Part shown: positions 22,561 to 35,362 of the stretch, piece after piece
Position numbering within the stretch: the stretch's first letter is position 1
Layout: each line of letters opens with the position of its first letter
Assembly: GCA_003255025.1 (NCBI GenBank)
Contig: QANY01013420.1
Coordinates: 743,645 to 807,644 of the forward strand
Direction: 5' to 3'
DNA from: Datisca glomerata
Lineage: Eukaryota; Streptophyta; Magnoliopsida; Cucurbitales; Datiscaceae
DNA: 64,000 bases
The notes under the pieces: generated by a model
Told to the model about the DNA's origin: nothing
Databases searched by the model: none
Seen by the model: only the letters and a program-made list of their open reading frames with translations
Position numbers and translations under genes: made by a program

Positions 22561-22854
22561 GGAAACAATATTTATGGAATATTTTAATTTTAATTGTGAA
22601 TATCAATAAAGTGTCTTTGTGTATTTTGCATTTCTCTGATTGTTTTGAATTAAGCTCAAACAATGTTAATGGAGAATATTTTAATGTTTTATGTGATTAA
22701 ATCTCATTTTTTTTCTCATTCTAATATTCAGCAGGGGACTGTGTAGAAAAATAGAACCATCTCTACCCGACATTATTTCAATAGAAGAAAATGATTATCT
22801 TTTCACAGATTATTTTTAACAATTTTAGAGAACTTAGTAGTTAAGTAAAATAAC

Positions 22855-23086
22855 TGATTAGCTTGTGTTAGTTTTTCTGTTATCTTGTTAGAGCTATTAG
22901 CTATTAAGTCATTGTTAGCTTGTGTAAATTATTTTCAGTTATATGGCCAGGCCGCCTCATGAAGGCGCCCTGGTCACGCCTTCATGGATGTCACGTTGAC
23001 AAATGCGTATGTGTATTGAAGCATCGTAAGTAAATTTACTTCTCATCAACACGACTCACATTTCGGTTCCACCTGGTATCGTGGTC
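22855..23086 (+). repeat. Possible degraded LTR end with primer-like site
   Basis: TGATTAGCTTGTGTTAG near 22855 to GGTTCCACC, followed at 23074 by TGGTATCGTGGTC, whose first seven bases equal the copia primer site. No partner LTR was found, so this is tentative. Confidence 0.3.
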
Positions 23087-23814
23087 AACACATATGACTC
23101 CCGACGCTTCCATGGTGATTAGATGTACGCGGGACCTTTTAGCTATCTTAGTGTATTTAATTGAAGTGGATTCATTTTATTAGTCTATGTAATTGATCAA
23201 GGCATTTTGTCATCATGTAGAGGGTGACTTTAGTGCTGATTCTTTACCCTAGACTTACTCTTCACATTCTCAGCCTATTGTTGTAATGGTATGACTAGAA
23301 TACTCAACTGAAACCTTCATGTTCAACCCTTACCCCTTTACATCTGATCTAGTGAAAATCTATCGAATTTACTGGCTAATCAGGAATGTGAATCTTATAC
23401 TATTCAATTATTCATGTAAACCAAGACAATAGAATTTACATAGTTCCTCTCCGATCATAGTTGGATCTCACATTTTTGTTCACTTTGGCCTTAACTCTAC
23501 CTGGTTTCATGAATTATTACAATGTCCCGCTAGCTTGTACAAATACAACCTATATAAATTATTAAAAGCGTAACTTATCCTGATTCTCGCGATAGATGAG
23601 CATTGTCTCATCATAGGAATGTGTAGGTGTAACTGTCTTCTCGGTACGATTGAGTCACAAAATAGTTCAGTTTTTCCTTTAAACCTAGATCTTAAGATCT
23701 CTAGTTAGCTAGATAGTGCTGCAACTACGGTGATTTTTAGTTAAATTTATAGGTTTTATGCCTACTCTCCACGATAACTATAATGCTCCCCCATAAAAAA
23801 TTATGTGAATGGAT

Positions 23815-24195
23815 TCATATTATTATCTTTTGACTTTAGATAATCGGTGGAATTAATTCCACCTGAGAGAAATTCTCTTTGACATAAATGTAAAGATTTA
23901 TATTTATACCTACTTATCAAAGGTTTGAAGCAATTAGCCATGTTGAAGCTTCTTATTGCGAGGAAGTTAATGGTTTTAGAACTTGTCGGAGTATTTTCCA
24001 TATTGGCCTAAACTTGCGCCCACTGCATGTACATTTCCATAATAAAGAAACTAGCTACTAATACAACACAAGTAGGTATAATGGTAGATCTTGACATTTA
24101 CGTCAAATTTATAATAGTGTTGAGAATTTCTCTCATGTGAAATTAATTTCATTGATTATCTAAAGTCAAAGGATAATAATAAGGGTACGTTAACA
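23815..24195. repeat. Inverted repeat of about 110-bp arms
   Basis: The left arm (23815-23925) carries TTTGACTTTAGATAATC, GAGAGAAATTCTC and ATACCTACTT. The right arm (about 24080-24195) has the same words reversed and complemented. The left arm includes a perfect 18-bp palindrome GGTGGAATTAATTCCACC. It could be a foldback MITE or two LTR fragments in opposite orientation. Confidence 0.6.
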
Positions 24196-25041
24196 AAATG
24201 TTTAATGAAAGAGCATGCCCAACGGAATTTGTTTTCCCTTTAACAATGTCTTAATACACCCTCTCATTTAATCGGAATATCTTTTGATTCAAATAATGTT
24301 AATGAATCTCATTTTACGAACGAGAAGCATCACGCACCATTGTAATGAGTTATGACAGTAAGTAATGAACACACAATAACTAATAATAATTAGGCCTTAA
24401 TTAAAACCTTGTATATGTTTTGTAATGGTACATAAGCTAAACCATCACCACACTTTAAACATATAACTTAAGTGTCGATTTTCCATGACTAATTCGATAA
24501 TGTTCTAGAAATCCTTTCATGAGGAATATCATGGTAATATAACTTGCACATAACAAAAACATTCCCCCACAAGTTCAAGGAACACACTTGAACTAATCAA
24601 TCAGCATAGTATTTATCAATCAACATTCGATTCTTGTATTTAGCACTACCAGCCAATTAAGGCAAATAAGAAGCAATGTCCTAGTCAATCATTCCATTAT
24701 TTGAATAATAATCAGGATATTTATATTCACCATGTCTATGCAAATTAAAACCTTTCTTATTTCGCTAAGTTGATGTCAAGTGTTCTATAATGTTTAAAGA
24801 CTCTAATTCCTCATCTTTATTTATTGGTTATACAAATAATAATACTTAGTGCAGACAAATATATAGATGTTATAAAACATATTTGACCAATTTTAGCTTG
24901 CACAATTCTCAATCACAAATATTATTCAAATTTAATTCAAAGAGATTTCATGCTCCTCTAAATTGAATTAGACCAAAAATACTCTGGCAGTGTAAAACAA
25001 TTGAAAAAATGCATGTTATATTATACATGTTGTATCACCAA

Positions 25042-25303
25042 CTTATCGTGTGATCTGAAAACCATAACCACTATACATAGATAATATATTTGTTATCCTT
25101 TAGTATTTTTATCATAACTCATTATAAAAATAGAAATTACATTTAAATCTCTACACATCAAACACATACAACTAAATGGATAAATTAAAGCTTAAATTAT
25201 CTAATGCTTAGCTAATCACTTTTATTAGGGTTGAACCTTATTTAATAGTCTGCAACATAAAATTATTCATATATAAGCCTAATCTTAGATTGTGGATCCA
25301 ATA
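25042..25303 (-). repeat. Likely 3' LTR portion of copia element 3
   Basis: Shares with 32931-33187, in order, ACCATAACCACTATA, CACTACACATCAAA or TCTACACATCAAA, ATAATTATTCA or AAATTATTCA, and GGATCCAA. Similarity stops sharply at CTTATC on the left side of both copies. Confidence 0.65.
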
Positions 25304-25314
25304 ACCTCCTACTT
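25304..25314 (-). other. Polypurine tract of copia element 3
   Basis: On the minus strand AAGTAGGAGGT sits just before the LTR start TATTGGATCC. The usual form in this group is AAGTGGGAGAT before TGTTGG. Confidence 0.55.
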
Positions 25315-26689
25315 AGACTATATATATACATAGGTGACCTCATTGCCATGGTAGGCAAATTGCCCCCCTTTATTTTGAAAATCATAAAAAAATATCACTA
25401 ATTAATTAAATAACTTGGTCAAATCAATATATTTTGCCCCTCTTCATTTTTTGGATTATAGATTATATATTCTTTTTCCCCTTTCTATTTTTTAGAATGA
25501 TAACTTTATAATCTTTGTTATCCTCTTCATTGTTGACTGCTTTTTTTTAAAAACTAGTTATTTACTATAATGAATTTTGTTTTATAATTGAATTTTATTT
25601 TATAATTGAATTTTGTACTCATTTAGAATGTTTAGCTATTTTCATTTAAAACACTGAACCTTAATATTTTAATATAAAAAATTGAATCCTTGATATTATA
25701 ATGCAATCATAGTCTATGATTACTTTCATTTCTTTTTATGTCAATTAATGTATACGAATTGCTCACCAGCATATATTTTTTACTTGTCACTTACAATTAT
25801 ACTTTAACCATAAAATATGGTTGAGAAAATAATATATAAATTCTCGAAATAAACATTCCTTTATTTTGTTACATTCTGTCCGTCAAAAATCATAATTTGA
25901 TTCTTTTTTATCACATAAAAAGGTTAATGTACTGGAATCAGTAATAAATTATAAACAATATAATATGTGATCAATTAGTTTCTTAATTGACATCAAAGTA
26001 AACAATATACAACTAAGGTTTAATATTGCAAAAAAATTAAAGTTTAACGGCTTAAATTTCTAGATGAAAGGTCTAAGAACCAATCAGGTCAAAGTGGCTC
26101 TTGTTGGAGAAAGTAAATTTTGAATTAAGAAAGTATAATATGGTACATTTTATTGGGATCTTTTTGTACCTATAATCTTTCTTTCGAAGTCCACTGTATT
26201 AAAATAAATTATACACGATCAATTTTTGTGTTCAAAGTTGCCCCCTTTAAAAAAGTTTTTGGCCTCGCCCTTGTATTTATAACCTTATGACTATGCTATG
26301 CAACATAATTGAACGAGCTCATATTTGCTTTCATTACTAAAATATTTCTATAACTCGCGTTCCACCAATCGTATCAACATAGAATCAAATTTATCTTTGC
26401 TAAATCTATCATAATTCGTGACTCAACCCATCAATTATCATGTATGTTGATACAACTTAATGACAGAAATATGATATGAATGTGTAGCATGAAAATTTCA
26501 TGTAATGTGATCTTAACATGTTTATTTCTAACTGGTCTACACCTAAACCTTAGTTATATCAAACTGTACTAGAATCAGAATAAACTAACACACTTTATTT
26601 CTATAGAAAATAACCTTAACAAATCTATAAACTAAAATAACAAAAAAATATGTACAAATAAAGCATCTAGAAAATATAAAGTCCCACTA
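25315..26689. other. AT-rich insertion or 3' flank inside element 3
   Basis: No gene seen. GGCAAATTGCCCCCCTTT near 25350 and its rough mirror near 26235-26270 (GTTGCCCCCTTTAAAAAAG) hint at a separate inserted element of about 0.9 kb, but borders are unclear. Confidence 0.4.
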
Positions 26690-29600
26690 AAACTGAATAT
26701 CTTCAACCGTTATGGCACCTATACGAGCAATGTTCTCATGAAATATCTTGGGTGGTAATTCTTTAGTAAGGGAATCCATAATCATGGAGTTTATTTTTAT
26801 GTGCTCTATGGACAATTGTCCACTCTGAACTCTTTCATTAACAATGAAGAACTTGATGTCCATGTGCTTTGACTTCGTCGAGCTCCTCTTGTTGGAAATA
26901 GAACTACTGAGTTTTTGTCACAAAATAACTTGAGTGGTTTTCCAATATCGTCCACCATGCATAACCTAGTGAAAGAACTCTACATCCATATTTTACGATT
27001 GGATGTCTAATAACATGCTGATTAAGAACCTTACTGCCATGGTAGAAAAAGAAGCTATAAGTGATTGTTTATCACTCTTCCAGGAGACAACACCTTTAGC
27101 TAGTAGAAAGATATAGCCTGACGTACATTTCATACTATCTTGGCATCCAACAAATCAAAGTCAGTATACCCTACGATCTCAATCTGATCCAACCTCTGAT
27201 ACATGAACATGTAGTCTTTTATTTTCATTAAGTACCACAAGACCTTTTTAGATCCTTTCCAATGGTCTATGCCTGGATTACTCTAATATCTGCCCAACAA
27301 CCTAGTAACATACTCAATATCTGAATGCGTACAAATCTAAGCATACAATAGACTCCCTACTATTGAGGCATAGCGAATTTTTTATATTTCATTTTATTCT
27401 TATAATCATTCTTCAGGAACTGATTGAAAGTAAACTTATATCCCCTAGCCATAGGGTTATCACCTGATTTGGAGTCTTGCATGTTAAATCTTTTGAAAAC
27501 TTTTTCAATATAGCTCTTTTGTGATAGTCCAAGGATAACCGCAGAGAACGCGATCCCGGTGTATTTGAATGCCTAACACAAAAGAGGCATCACCAAGATC
27601 TTTTATCTAAAAATTCTTAGTTAAAAATCTTTTGGTGTCATGCAATAAGCATGTATTATTACTAGCAAGCAAAAAGTCATTGACATATAAAACTACAAAA
27701 ATATGCCCACTCACACATAACTTTTGGTATGTAAACCATACGGTCTCATCAATATTACCCTTGAGAAATAATGTCTTCACATCCACCTAATGTAACTCAA
27801 GATTGAAATATGTCACCAATACCATTATAATCATGAAAGTCTTTAAAAGTAACACAAAAGAAAGTATTTTTATCGTTGATGCCTTCTTTCCATGTAAAGC
27901 TCTTTACGACAATTTAAGCCTTGTACATTTTGACATTACCTTTTAAATCTCACATGGTCTTAGCTATCCATTTGCAACTAATGGGTTTCACACCTTACGG
28001 TAATAGGACAAGTTCTCACACATTATTGTCCTTTAAAGACTTAATCTCCTCATTCATGGAATCAATCCACTTCTGAGAGTTCGAACTTTCTATGGCTTGA
28101 CGGAAGTTGATTGGATCATCTTCTATAATTTCAATGTCTACTTCATGTTCTTGGAAAAATGCAGTGTAGCCATCTGGTACTGCATTTATCCTTTTCTCTA
28201 GTAGATCTTCTTAATGGAATAGGTTCTTGATGAGCTAGAGTTTGTTCTTCTAGAATAATTTCTTGAATTGGAGGTTCTCCGAAATTATCTTAGTATGTTG
28301 TGTCATGAGCAAAATCAAGAATGAAACCCTGATAAATGCTAAAAATGCCTGTGAAAATATCAATACATTCAACCTCAAAGGAAAAGATCTCAAACCATAT
28401 CTCCCCCCTCAAACTCGACATCCTCAAAGAACCGAGTATTTCCTATCTCGAAAATGAACTTAGTTGTGGGATCATAAACTTGTATCCCCTAGATCTTTTA
28501 GAGTATCTAATGAAATAGCAACTCACCGTCTTTGAGTCCAATTTCTTTTCACTAGGCCTATAAAGCCTTACCTCAGCCGGACATCCCCAAACATGCAAGT
28601 GCTTTAAAGTAGGTTACATGCCGGTCTAAACTTCATATAGGGTATTGACATCGCTTTAGTTGGAACTTTGTTGAGGATATACACTTTAGCCTTAAGTGCT
28701 TCTCCCTAGAGTGATTCAGGTAAGGTATAATATCTAATTATGCTCCTTATTATATCCTTAAGCACCATGTTTCATCTTTCAACAAATTTATTCATAGTGG
28801 GCAAGCCAGGAATAATGTCATGTGAGACGATACTGCATTCCTCCATGAATCTAGTAGACCATCATGGACGTTGTTCACATAAGCCGTCAATCTGCCATAG
28901 TACTCATCACCTCAGTTAGATCTGACGCTTTTGATCTTTGCGAAGTTGGTTCTCAACTTTAACCATAAAATTTTTGAACACAACCAGCGACTGTAACTTC
29001 TCATGAATGAGATATATGGAGTTATATCAAGAAAAAATATTTATAAATGTTATAGAGTATTGTTGACCATTCCAAGCAATCATAGGGATTGTCTCCTAAA
29101 TATCTATATGTATAAGTTCTAAGACATCCTGAGTCATATTGGTTTCAAATCTTCTTTTTTTGGTTTGCTTATCCTGTATAAAATTAACACAGACATCAAA
29201 GTCTATGAAATTTAAGGAATCAAGAAATTAGTTAAATAGAAGTCTCTTTATTCTGTGTCCGGAAACATGACCGAACCTTTTGTGCCAATGACAAATTCTC
29301 ATTGATTACTTTTCTTTTAGTACTTCCTCTACCTAATTATAAGGATCCATTAAATGAAGCAATCGTGTTAATCAAATAAAGACTATCGTAAGATAATAAT
29401 TAACCGGAACCAACTAAATTTAAATTACAAAACCAACTGAATTTTTCATTTCCAAATAAACAAAAATAACTAGATTTGTCCAAAACAGAAATAGAAATCA
29501 TATTCTGTCTGAAAGATGGTACAATAAATATTTCAATAAGATTCAAATAAGATCCAGTCTTTAACAATACTTTAAGTTTCCATATTGCCTCAACTTCAGC

Positions 29601-30560
29601 CATCTTATCAGTGCAACCATCTTGCCACAACTCATACAACCTTGCATAGACACACGGGTGTGAATGATTCAATCGTATTTATGCACCACATATGTCTAGA
29701 ACTGGACTTCAATCAATCTCAGAACAAACTAAATTAAGAAACATGCCTTTCTTAGCACGCCAAGCATGATAGTTGGTGTGTTGCTTCTTCAATTTCCCTT
29801 TAGCTCGACAAAAGTAACAACCAGTACCATTCAGATTAACTATTTCTTTTGTTGTTTTGTTTGAGGTACTGGATCTGCAGCTTCCATATCTTTTTTCCTT
29901 TTATTTCCCTTGCTCTTATCCTTAGATGTTGAGGCCATGTAATCACTATCTATCTTATCTTTCTTCACTTTTTCTTCTTCCTGAAAACAATATGAGATGA
30001 GCTCATGTTGAGACTAAGTCTCTTTCTTACAGTTGTAGTTCACCTTGAACTGGCTGAATTTTTCCAGAAGGGATATCAAAACCAGGTATAAAAGAAAGTC
30101 CTTAGAAAGTTTAAGTATTTTTAACCTTGAAGCAAGATGAGACATTACCATGATGTATTCCATGATGTCCCTTTATAACTCATTGAAATTAGATTCGTCA
30201 ACAACGTACCAATTTCACCTTTTTTATTCTCGACAAATATCTTTACAATATTTGCAAGTAAATTCTTAATTGTCGCAATCTTTTTAGATATAGTGCATCT
30301 GAATACTTTTGAAATGACCTTCTTCATGATCATCATGCGCATGCGTATGATTTTTCCCACTTTCCACATTGCTCTTGTCATCATAGGTACTCGTATCTGT
30401 AAGTAGTGAAGGAGAATCAGCCTGGTACACAAGGTCGACGTCTATGACTTCAGGAACTATCAACAGGTTCACTTTTCAAGACTTGAAGTTTGAACCATTT
30501 AATACTGATATTGAATTGATGTTGGCAGTAATATTAGCAAGAGTAATTGTTGAACATAGA
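26690..30560 (-). pseudogene. Copia element 3 gag-pol remnant (Tnt1-like)
   Basis: Read right to left. Gag runs from about 30555 (ITANINSISVLNGSNFKS; EYIMVMSHLASRLK near 30150). A knuckle near 29830 reads CYFCRAKGKLKKQH, where the His and last Cys of CCHC have changed. A pre-integrase region is at 29400-29672 (VPSFRQNMISISVLDK). Integrase lies at about 28560-29180, reverse transcriptase at about 27390-28130, and RNase H at 26700-27390 (GYTDFDLLDAK, LKLFCDKNSVVLF). The reverse transcriptase lacks a block between IDETVW and the active site, which reads YVND (27676-27687) instead of YVDD. Stops and frameshifts are everywhere. The element is inactive. Confidence 0.88.
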
Positions 30561-32925
30561 ATAATAAACAAAACAAACAAGCTCACATAAGTCTGAAAAC
30601 AAGATAATTAAATTCAAAAAATGGTATATCCCATATAAGACATCAGGAATTCCATTAATAATTTGACTTTGGATGTATTAATTTTAAGTGATATCTTGGG
30701 GTAGGAAACAAACACTGATATTAAGAACATATCTAACAAGAAATCTTTTTTCAGGTCGATTTATTGCTCACATGTAAAACTGAATAGTTATTACAGATTT
30801 ATTATCATAGATGCACATGCAATTCTATCAAACATTTACCTCTCGCAACCTGTATGTTGTGCAATGGGCTTGTGTTGTGGGCCAAAGCTTGCAGCCAAGA
30901 ATCTCCCCTCCCCTAAATTTTTTTAAAGAAATTGCAGCATATAGCCAAATCTAGAAGTAGGAGTTATGCAATAGTCTAGTTTTTTCGTAGGTAAATAGTA
31001 GTTTTTGGAGTGCCACATCGTTGATTTATTTATCCTATTTTCATGTTGACAGATTTTTCCTCTATAGGTGGTTACCGGTTGTTGATTGTGTGGGCCTACT
31101 ATAATTAATTAGTAGAATAATGAATAATTTGTTGACATATTTAAGATTTCTTAATTTTAAATTTTATAATTATATTTATCTTAATATAATCACGCAATAA
31201 TTTTGGATTTTCGATTATGATAATTTAATTATAAATTTTATTTTCTGTGATTTTATCATTTTCGGTTATCAGATTATCTTTTATTATTATGGAAAAATAT
31301 CCTCCTTCTTCGGCATTAGATTATCAATTCACAAGCAAACATCCTTCTTCAGCATTCATCTATATTTGAATCTACAATTGATTCATCAATTACCAAAATC
31401 TTGTAATAAAAAAACTAATTAAATGGTTTTCTCTTACAACTAGTATCAACGCCTTTACATGTTGAATAATTGAGAATCAGTATTGGCTTTAAATTGTGAT
31501 TATTTATATGTTTTTTACGTTCTTGAATTTGATAATTGTAGACTACATTATTAGGTTTAAGAACAAAATTTTTGATATGATTTTGGTTGAAATTACGGAC
31601 TATGGCTAGCGGTTTCACTACCGGCGCTATGGTAACTTGCGTGGCCAAGGCCGTAAGGTTGGTTGGTTTGGTGATCAGGTCCACAACAAAGGGTTAGACA
31701 CACAACAAAAAGTTATTATAAAATAAAAATTATGGGTTGTGAGCTTCGGCCCATAACATTTAAAGAATAAAGAGTTGGGGTTTCGACCCACAACATTTAA
31801 AGAATAAGGGGTTGTGGGCCGAACCATTAAAAAAATGGGAAATTTTTTCAATATAGACAAGTTTACTAGTATTATGTTAAGCAATACCCGAGTTTCAAAA
31901 ATTATAGGTAAATAATAGGTTTTCAAAATAGTCAATAAATTTAGACCAAAACGCCTTTCATATATATAAAGTAACTATACTGTAAATATGGATAAATCGA
32001 AATGAAGTTATTGATATACAGGTCTATATACCCTATAATTAAGGAAACTACATATTTTCATATTTAAATTTAAATTTATCAGATAATCAACCACTACCAT
32101 AATAAATGATAATTTAGAAATTAAATTAAATGAAATTTATTTAGAAATAAATTATAAATAATAAATGTAAATCATTCTTTACTAAAACAATTAGAGCTTG
32201 AAAATCCCGTCCAAACATCAACCACTAGGTAATCATTTTCAATCTCCATCTTTTTATATTAACTTATTAAAAAATCATAAATAAATCAATTAAGTTAAAC
32301 ATAAAAGAAAAAAATTAAAATCTAAAAAATATAATTCTTGAAATCAATCAAATATGACTGATATTCTAATTAATAAATGAATAATGACATAAGGAAACAT
32401 TATTGGTTTTGAAAATTACCAAAAACAATCTAAGATATTATCATATAAGTTTAAAATTTGAAAAATCCCTACAAATCAGCCCTAACACAATCCTTTATTA
32501 ATTAGAAAATTAAAATAACAATAAAAATATTATTAACCATAATGATGTAAAATCAATTGAAACTAAAAATGTAAATCAATTTTTTCTAAAAAAATAAGTA
32601 TTTGAAATGTAAAAAATCCCGTCCAAGCATCAACCAGTAGGTAAATCAACTTCAATCTCCATCAACCTTCAAAATTAATTAACAGTATACCGGCAATAAT
32701 AATCAATCATCGGCAATAATGTTTAATCGGCTTAACAATTTATATATTGGATCACCAATATTCAGTAACTAATTAGTAGAAGTTTACTTAAATCCATGAA
32801 AATAGATCACTTTGTAGATACGAGCGTTTGGCCCTCAAGATCTACAAGATTGTCCACGAGAGTGTCCCTTTTGACCATGACTCTCTTATTCTCTTTACCG
32901 ATGTAATATGAAAGAGAATATAATA
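30561..32925. other. Repeat-derived DNA between gag and right LTR
   Basis: No gene recognised. It includes a related pair of about 85-bp blocks (about 32165-32250 and 32575-32660, both with AATCCCGTCCAA.CATCAACCA), AGGTAAATAGTAG-type repeats (about 30990 and 31900), and a possible plus-strand LTR end at 31441. These are probably nested insertions within copia element 3. Confidence 0.45.
31441..31453 (+). other. Possible degraded primer-binding site
   Basis: TAGTATCAACGCC matches TGGTATCAGAGCC at 10 of 13 positions and follows TTCTCTTACAAC, which could be an LTR end. A matching LTR was not found. Tentative. Confidence 0.25.
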
Positions 32926-32930
32926 TTTCT

Positions 32931-33187
32931 CTTATCATGTGGTCGGAGAACCATAACCACTATATACAGACAACATCTTTGTTATCTTTTGATATTTCTA
33001 TTTTAAGCCATCATAAAAAGATAAATTACCTTTAGTCCAGTCACTACACATCAAAGACACATATTTTATCAGATACATGAAATCTCAGGTTACCAAATAC
33101 TTAGGAGATCATTTTTAATTAGGCTTAATCTTATTTGACAGTCCACAACATATAATTATTCACATACGTTACATTAAGGATCCAACA
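32931..33187 (-). repeat. Likely 5' LTR portion of copia element 3
   Basis: Direct repeat of 25042-25303. In minus-strand orientation it starts TGTTGGATCCTTAATG. Confidence 0.65.
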
Positions 33188-33975
33188 CGTATATGAAAAG
33201 ATCAATATAATGCTAATATACCTTTTGAATTACAATCACTCTCAAAGAGTAAATCTGTTCAAATGCATCAAGCAAACTTGAAATCTCAAGATTTTATTCC
33301 CAGGCAAACACATGTTCTTCCAAAATTCGTAACATTTGTTTGTTAGTTTCACATCTCCATTAAGAGACTTTAAGTAGCACACATGTCATTTATCTTAATT
33401 TTAAAAATATTATAATATCTATGTATATATCTAATATATTATACTTTATTTAAGATTTGAAGTGATAAGATTAAAGATAGCTATCAACTAATAGTGGGAT
33501 AGAGTTAAATTATACACTAAAGATAGAGATCAAGTAGTTGAGATAATCTAGATTTCCTTGATGGGAGGAAGTTGTGATTATGTCAAACACTTATATGAGG
33601 GTCTTTGGCCTAGCTTATAAATACATGTTTGTGTATTCCATTAAGTATGGGTTATTAAGTTAGGCATATGCTAAAAGATTCTCTCTATTATTCTTTGTGA
33701 TTTGTTCATTATTCTTGATCGAATATAACTGGAGGTTAGTATTATTATATTTAAACTTCTCACCGTGTTTTCCTTAAAATGTTCAAGCACATGTATGAAA
33801 ACTCACAAAATTGGGTGTGCCACATTAATGGACCATAGAAAATAATCAACGTCCATATATTTTCCATAAACATATAAATGGAATCATACACGACAATTCC
33901 TACAATATATAAGTTAAATCCAAACATGTCGTAACCATGCACATATACAACGGTAAATAAATTCAAACTGAGTAA
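33188..33975. other. AT-rich spacer with a TATA-like site
   Basis: No gene. CTTATAAATACATG at 33615-33628 looks like a core promoter but nothing coding follows. Probably LTR- or transposon-derived. Confidence 0.4.
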
Positions 33976-34239
33976 ATAAATTTAGGATAAAATATACTTT
34001 TACCCTTATAGTTTAGGATAAATTTTAAATTTAACCATTCATTTTAAAAAGTATTAAATGAAACTTTATAATTTTGTTAACGCTATACATTAAACCTTCC
34101 GTCATTAAAACACTAACAGACTTGCACAACTCGTTAGCCAGTTGCATTATTGACAATTATGTTATTAATAGCAATAAATGACAACTAAAATTATTACATG
34201 TCATCGGTTAAAAATTGACATGTTAACCATTTATCCATA

Positions 34240-34500
34240 TCATCTCTCTCTCAAGAAGGCGATTCTATAGCCACTCTCAATCAGAGGTGTGTTTGCCGTT
34301 CGTCAAACTTGTTAGCTTCCAGTTTCCCATATCGTGTGCAGGGTTGCTTCAAATTTTTCGATTTGGATCGTGCCTCTTTGTTACTGGCGTCAATGCTTGC
34401 GGCACCGACTATGGAGATTTCTCATGACTTCTATAATCGTCCAATTTCAAATCTTGAGTACTGGGTACTGGGCTCGTTTCTAGTTTTCTAGGGTTTTAAG
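34240..34500 (+). other. Gene-like captured fragment inside the Pack-MULE
   Basis: This stretch has more even base composition than its surroundings and an open frame at 34309-34491 (60 residues, MLASSFPYRVQGCFKFFDL at the start). A CT-rich leader-like sequence precedes it, and intron-like T-rich DNA follows. I do not recognise the protein. It may be a 5' exon copied from a host gene. Confidence 0.4.
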
Positions 34501-34722
34501 CTTTTAGTTTAGTTTTGCCCTTAATTTGTCTTTGTATCAAAACCCCACGTTTTTTAACTCTCTCTGTTTCTAGCCTTGACCAATTCCTCTTTCTTCCCTT
34601 CATTTAATGTCTGCTGAAATTTCTATAAAAATTTTCAATTTGGTTCAATTTCAACTTGCAGCCCTGAAGCTTTATTATTATCATAATTCAGCACTGAAAG
34701 AACACAATAAGAGAAAATGATT

Positions 34723-34772
34723 AAGCAAAATTTTGGAACTAAAAGCAAAATTTTGGAACTAAAAGCAAAATT
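34723..34772 (+). repeat. 20-bp tandem repeat, 2.5 units
   Basis: AAGCAAAATTTTGGAACTAA repeats from 34723 with a period of 20 bp, inside the Pack-MULE interior. Confidence 0.9.
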
Positions 34773-35362
34773 CCTTTTCATGTTTTGGTGAATTCTTTGC
34801 CAATGTAGAAATTCTTCGGTTCTATCTTATTTCTCTGTTTTGCAATCGATCTTATTATTTTGTCGCTCGTGATTTCTTGATCTATTTTTTTGTTCCTTTT
34901 TCGTAAGTCTGTGAAGTTTAGTCATTTTGCTTTGTTAGTAGGGGCGAAATGTTTTAATTGCAGAGGTGAAGATCAGAGCCAAGACATGGCCTCCTCTTAA
35001 AGCTTTTGTTTCCATAAAATTCCAACATTTTTTCCACTCTTTCATAAAATTACACTCTTTATATCCTCATTAGTGAAAAAAAAACCCAAATCAGAATCAC
35101 TCTATGATTGATAACGAAAAATATATATATANATATATTTTATTTATTTTTCTTTTTAATTTAAAACAGATATTGACGTCTTTCACACATTTAATTGCCA
35201 ACTGTCATGACGTTAACCGGCTGTTTGTTTCGGTTACTAAAATATTGACGGAATATTTAATGTGAAATGAATATTAACTACAAAGTCTTTTAAAGTACAG
35301 TGTCTATTTTAAAAGTGAAACCAAACTGTAGGGGATAAATGTGTATTTTACCCATAAATTTT

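Larger units (their letters stand above)
22640..25033. other. Repeat-derived DNA without recognised genes
   Basis: No coding sequence that I recognise. It contains a possible LTR end with primer-site-like sequence (22855-23085) and an inverted repeat (23815-24195). The remainder is AT-rich. Confidence 0.5.
25042..33187 (-). mobile_element. Copia element 3, Tnt1-like, minus strand
   Basis: The gag-pol remnant at 26690-30560 is read on the minus strand. Direct repeats of about 260 bp lie outside it (25042-25303 and 32931-33187). In element orientation each starts with T(A/G)TTGGATCC, and the left one is preceded by AAGTAGGAGGT, a good purine tract. This makes them the likely 3' and 5' LTRs. 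The span (8.1 kb) is too long for such an element, so other DNA has probably been inserted on both flanks. The primer site was not found. Confidence 0.6.
33985..35353. mobile_element. Pack-MULE-like element with captured sequence
   Basis: The left end (GGATAAAATATACTTTTACC, from 33985) and the reverse complement of the right end (GGGTAAAATACACATTTATC) are clear inverted repeats. Similarity extends inward to a CCTTCCGTCA or TATTCCGTCA block over about 120 bp. Flanks ATAAATTTA (33976-33984) and ATAAATTTT (35354-35362) match at eight of nine bases, the size made by Mutator-like elements. The interior of about 1 kb has no transposase but holds gene-like sequence (34240-34500). Long TIRs, 9-bp duplications and a gene-like interior fit a Pack-MULE. 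Confidence 0.65.

Noticed and set aside
22855..23086. Full copia element starting at the TGGTATCGTGGTC site
   Set aside because: No gag or pol follows and no partner LTR is visible. Kept only as a low-confidence remnant.
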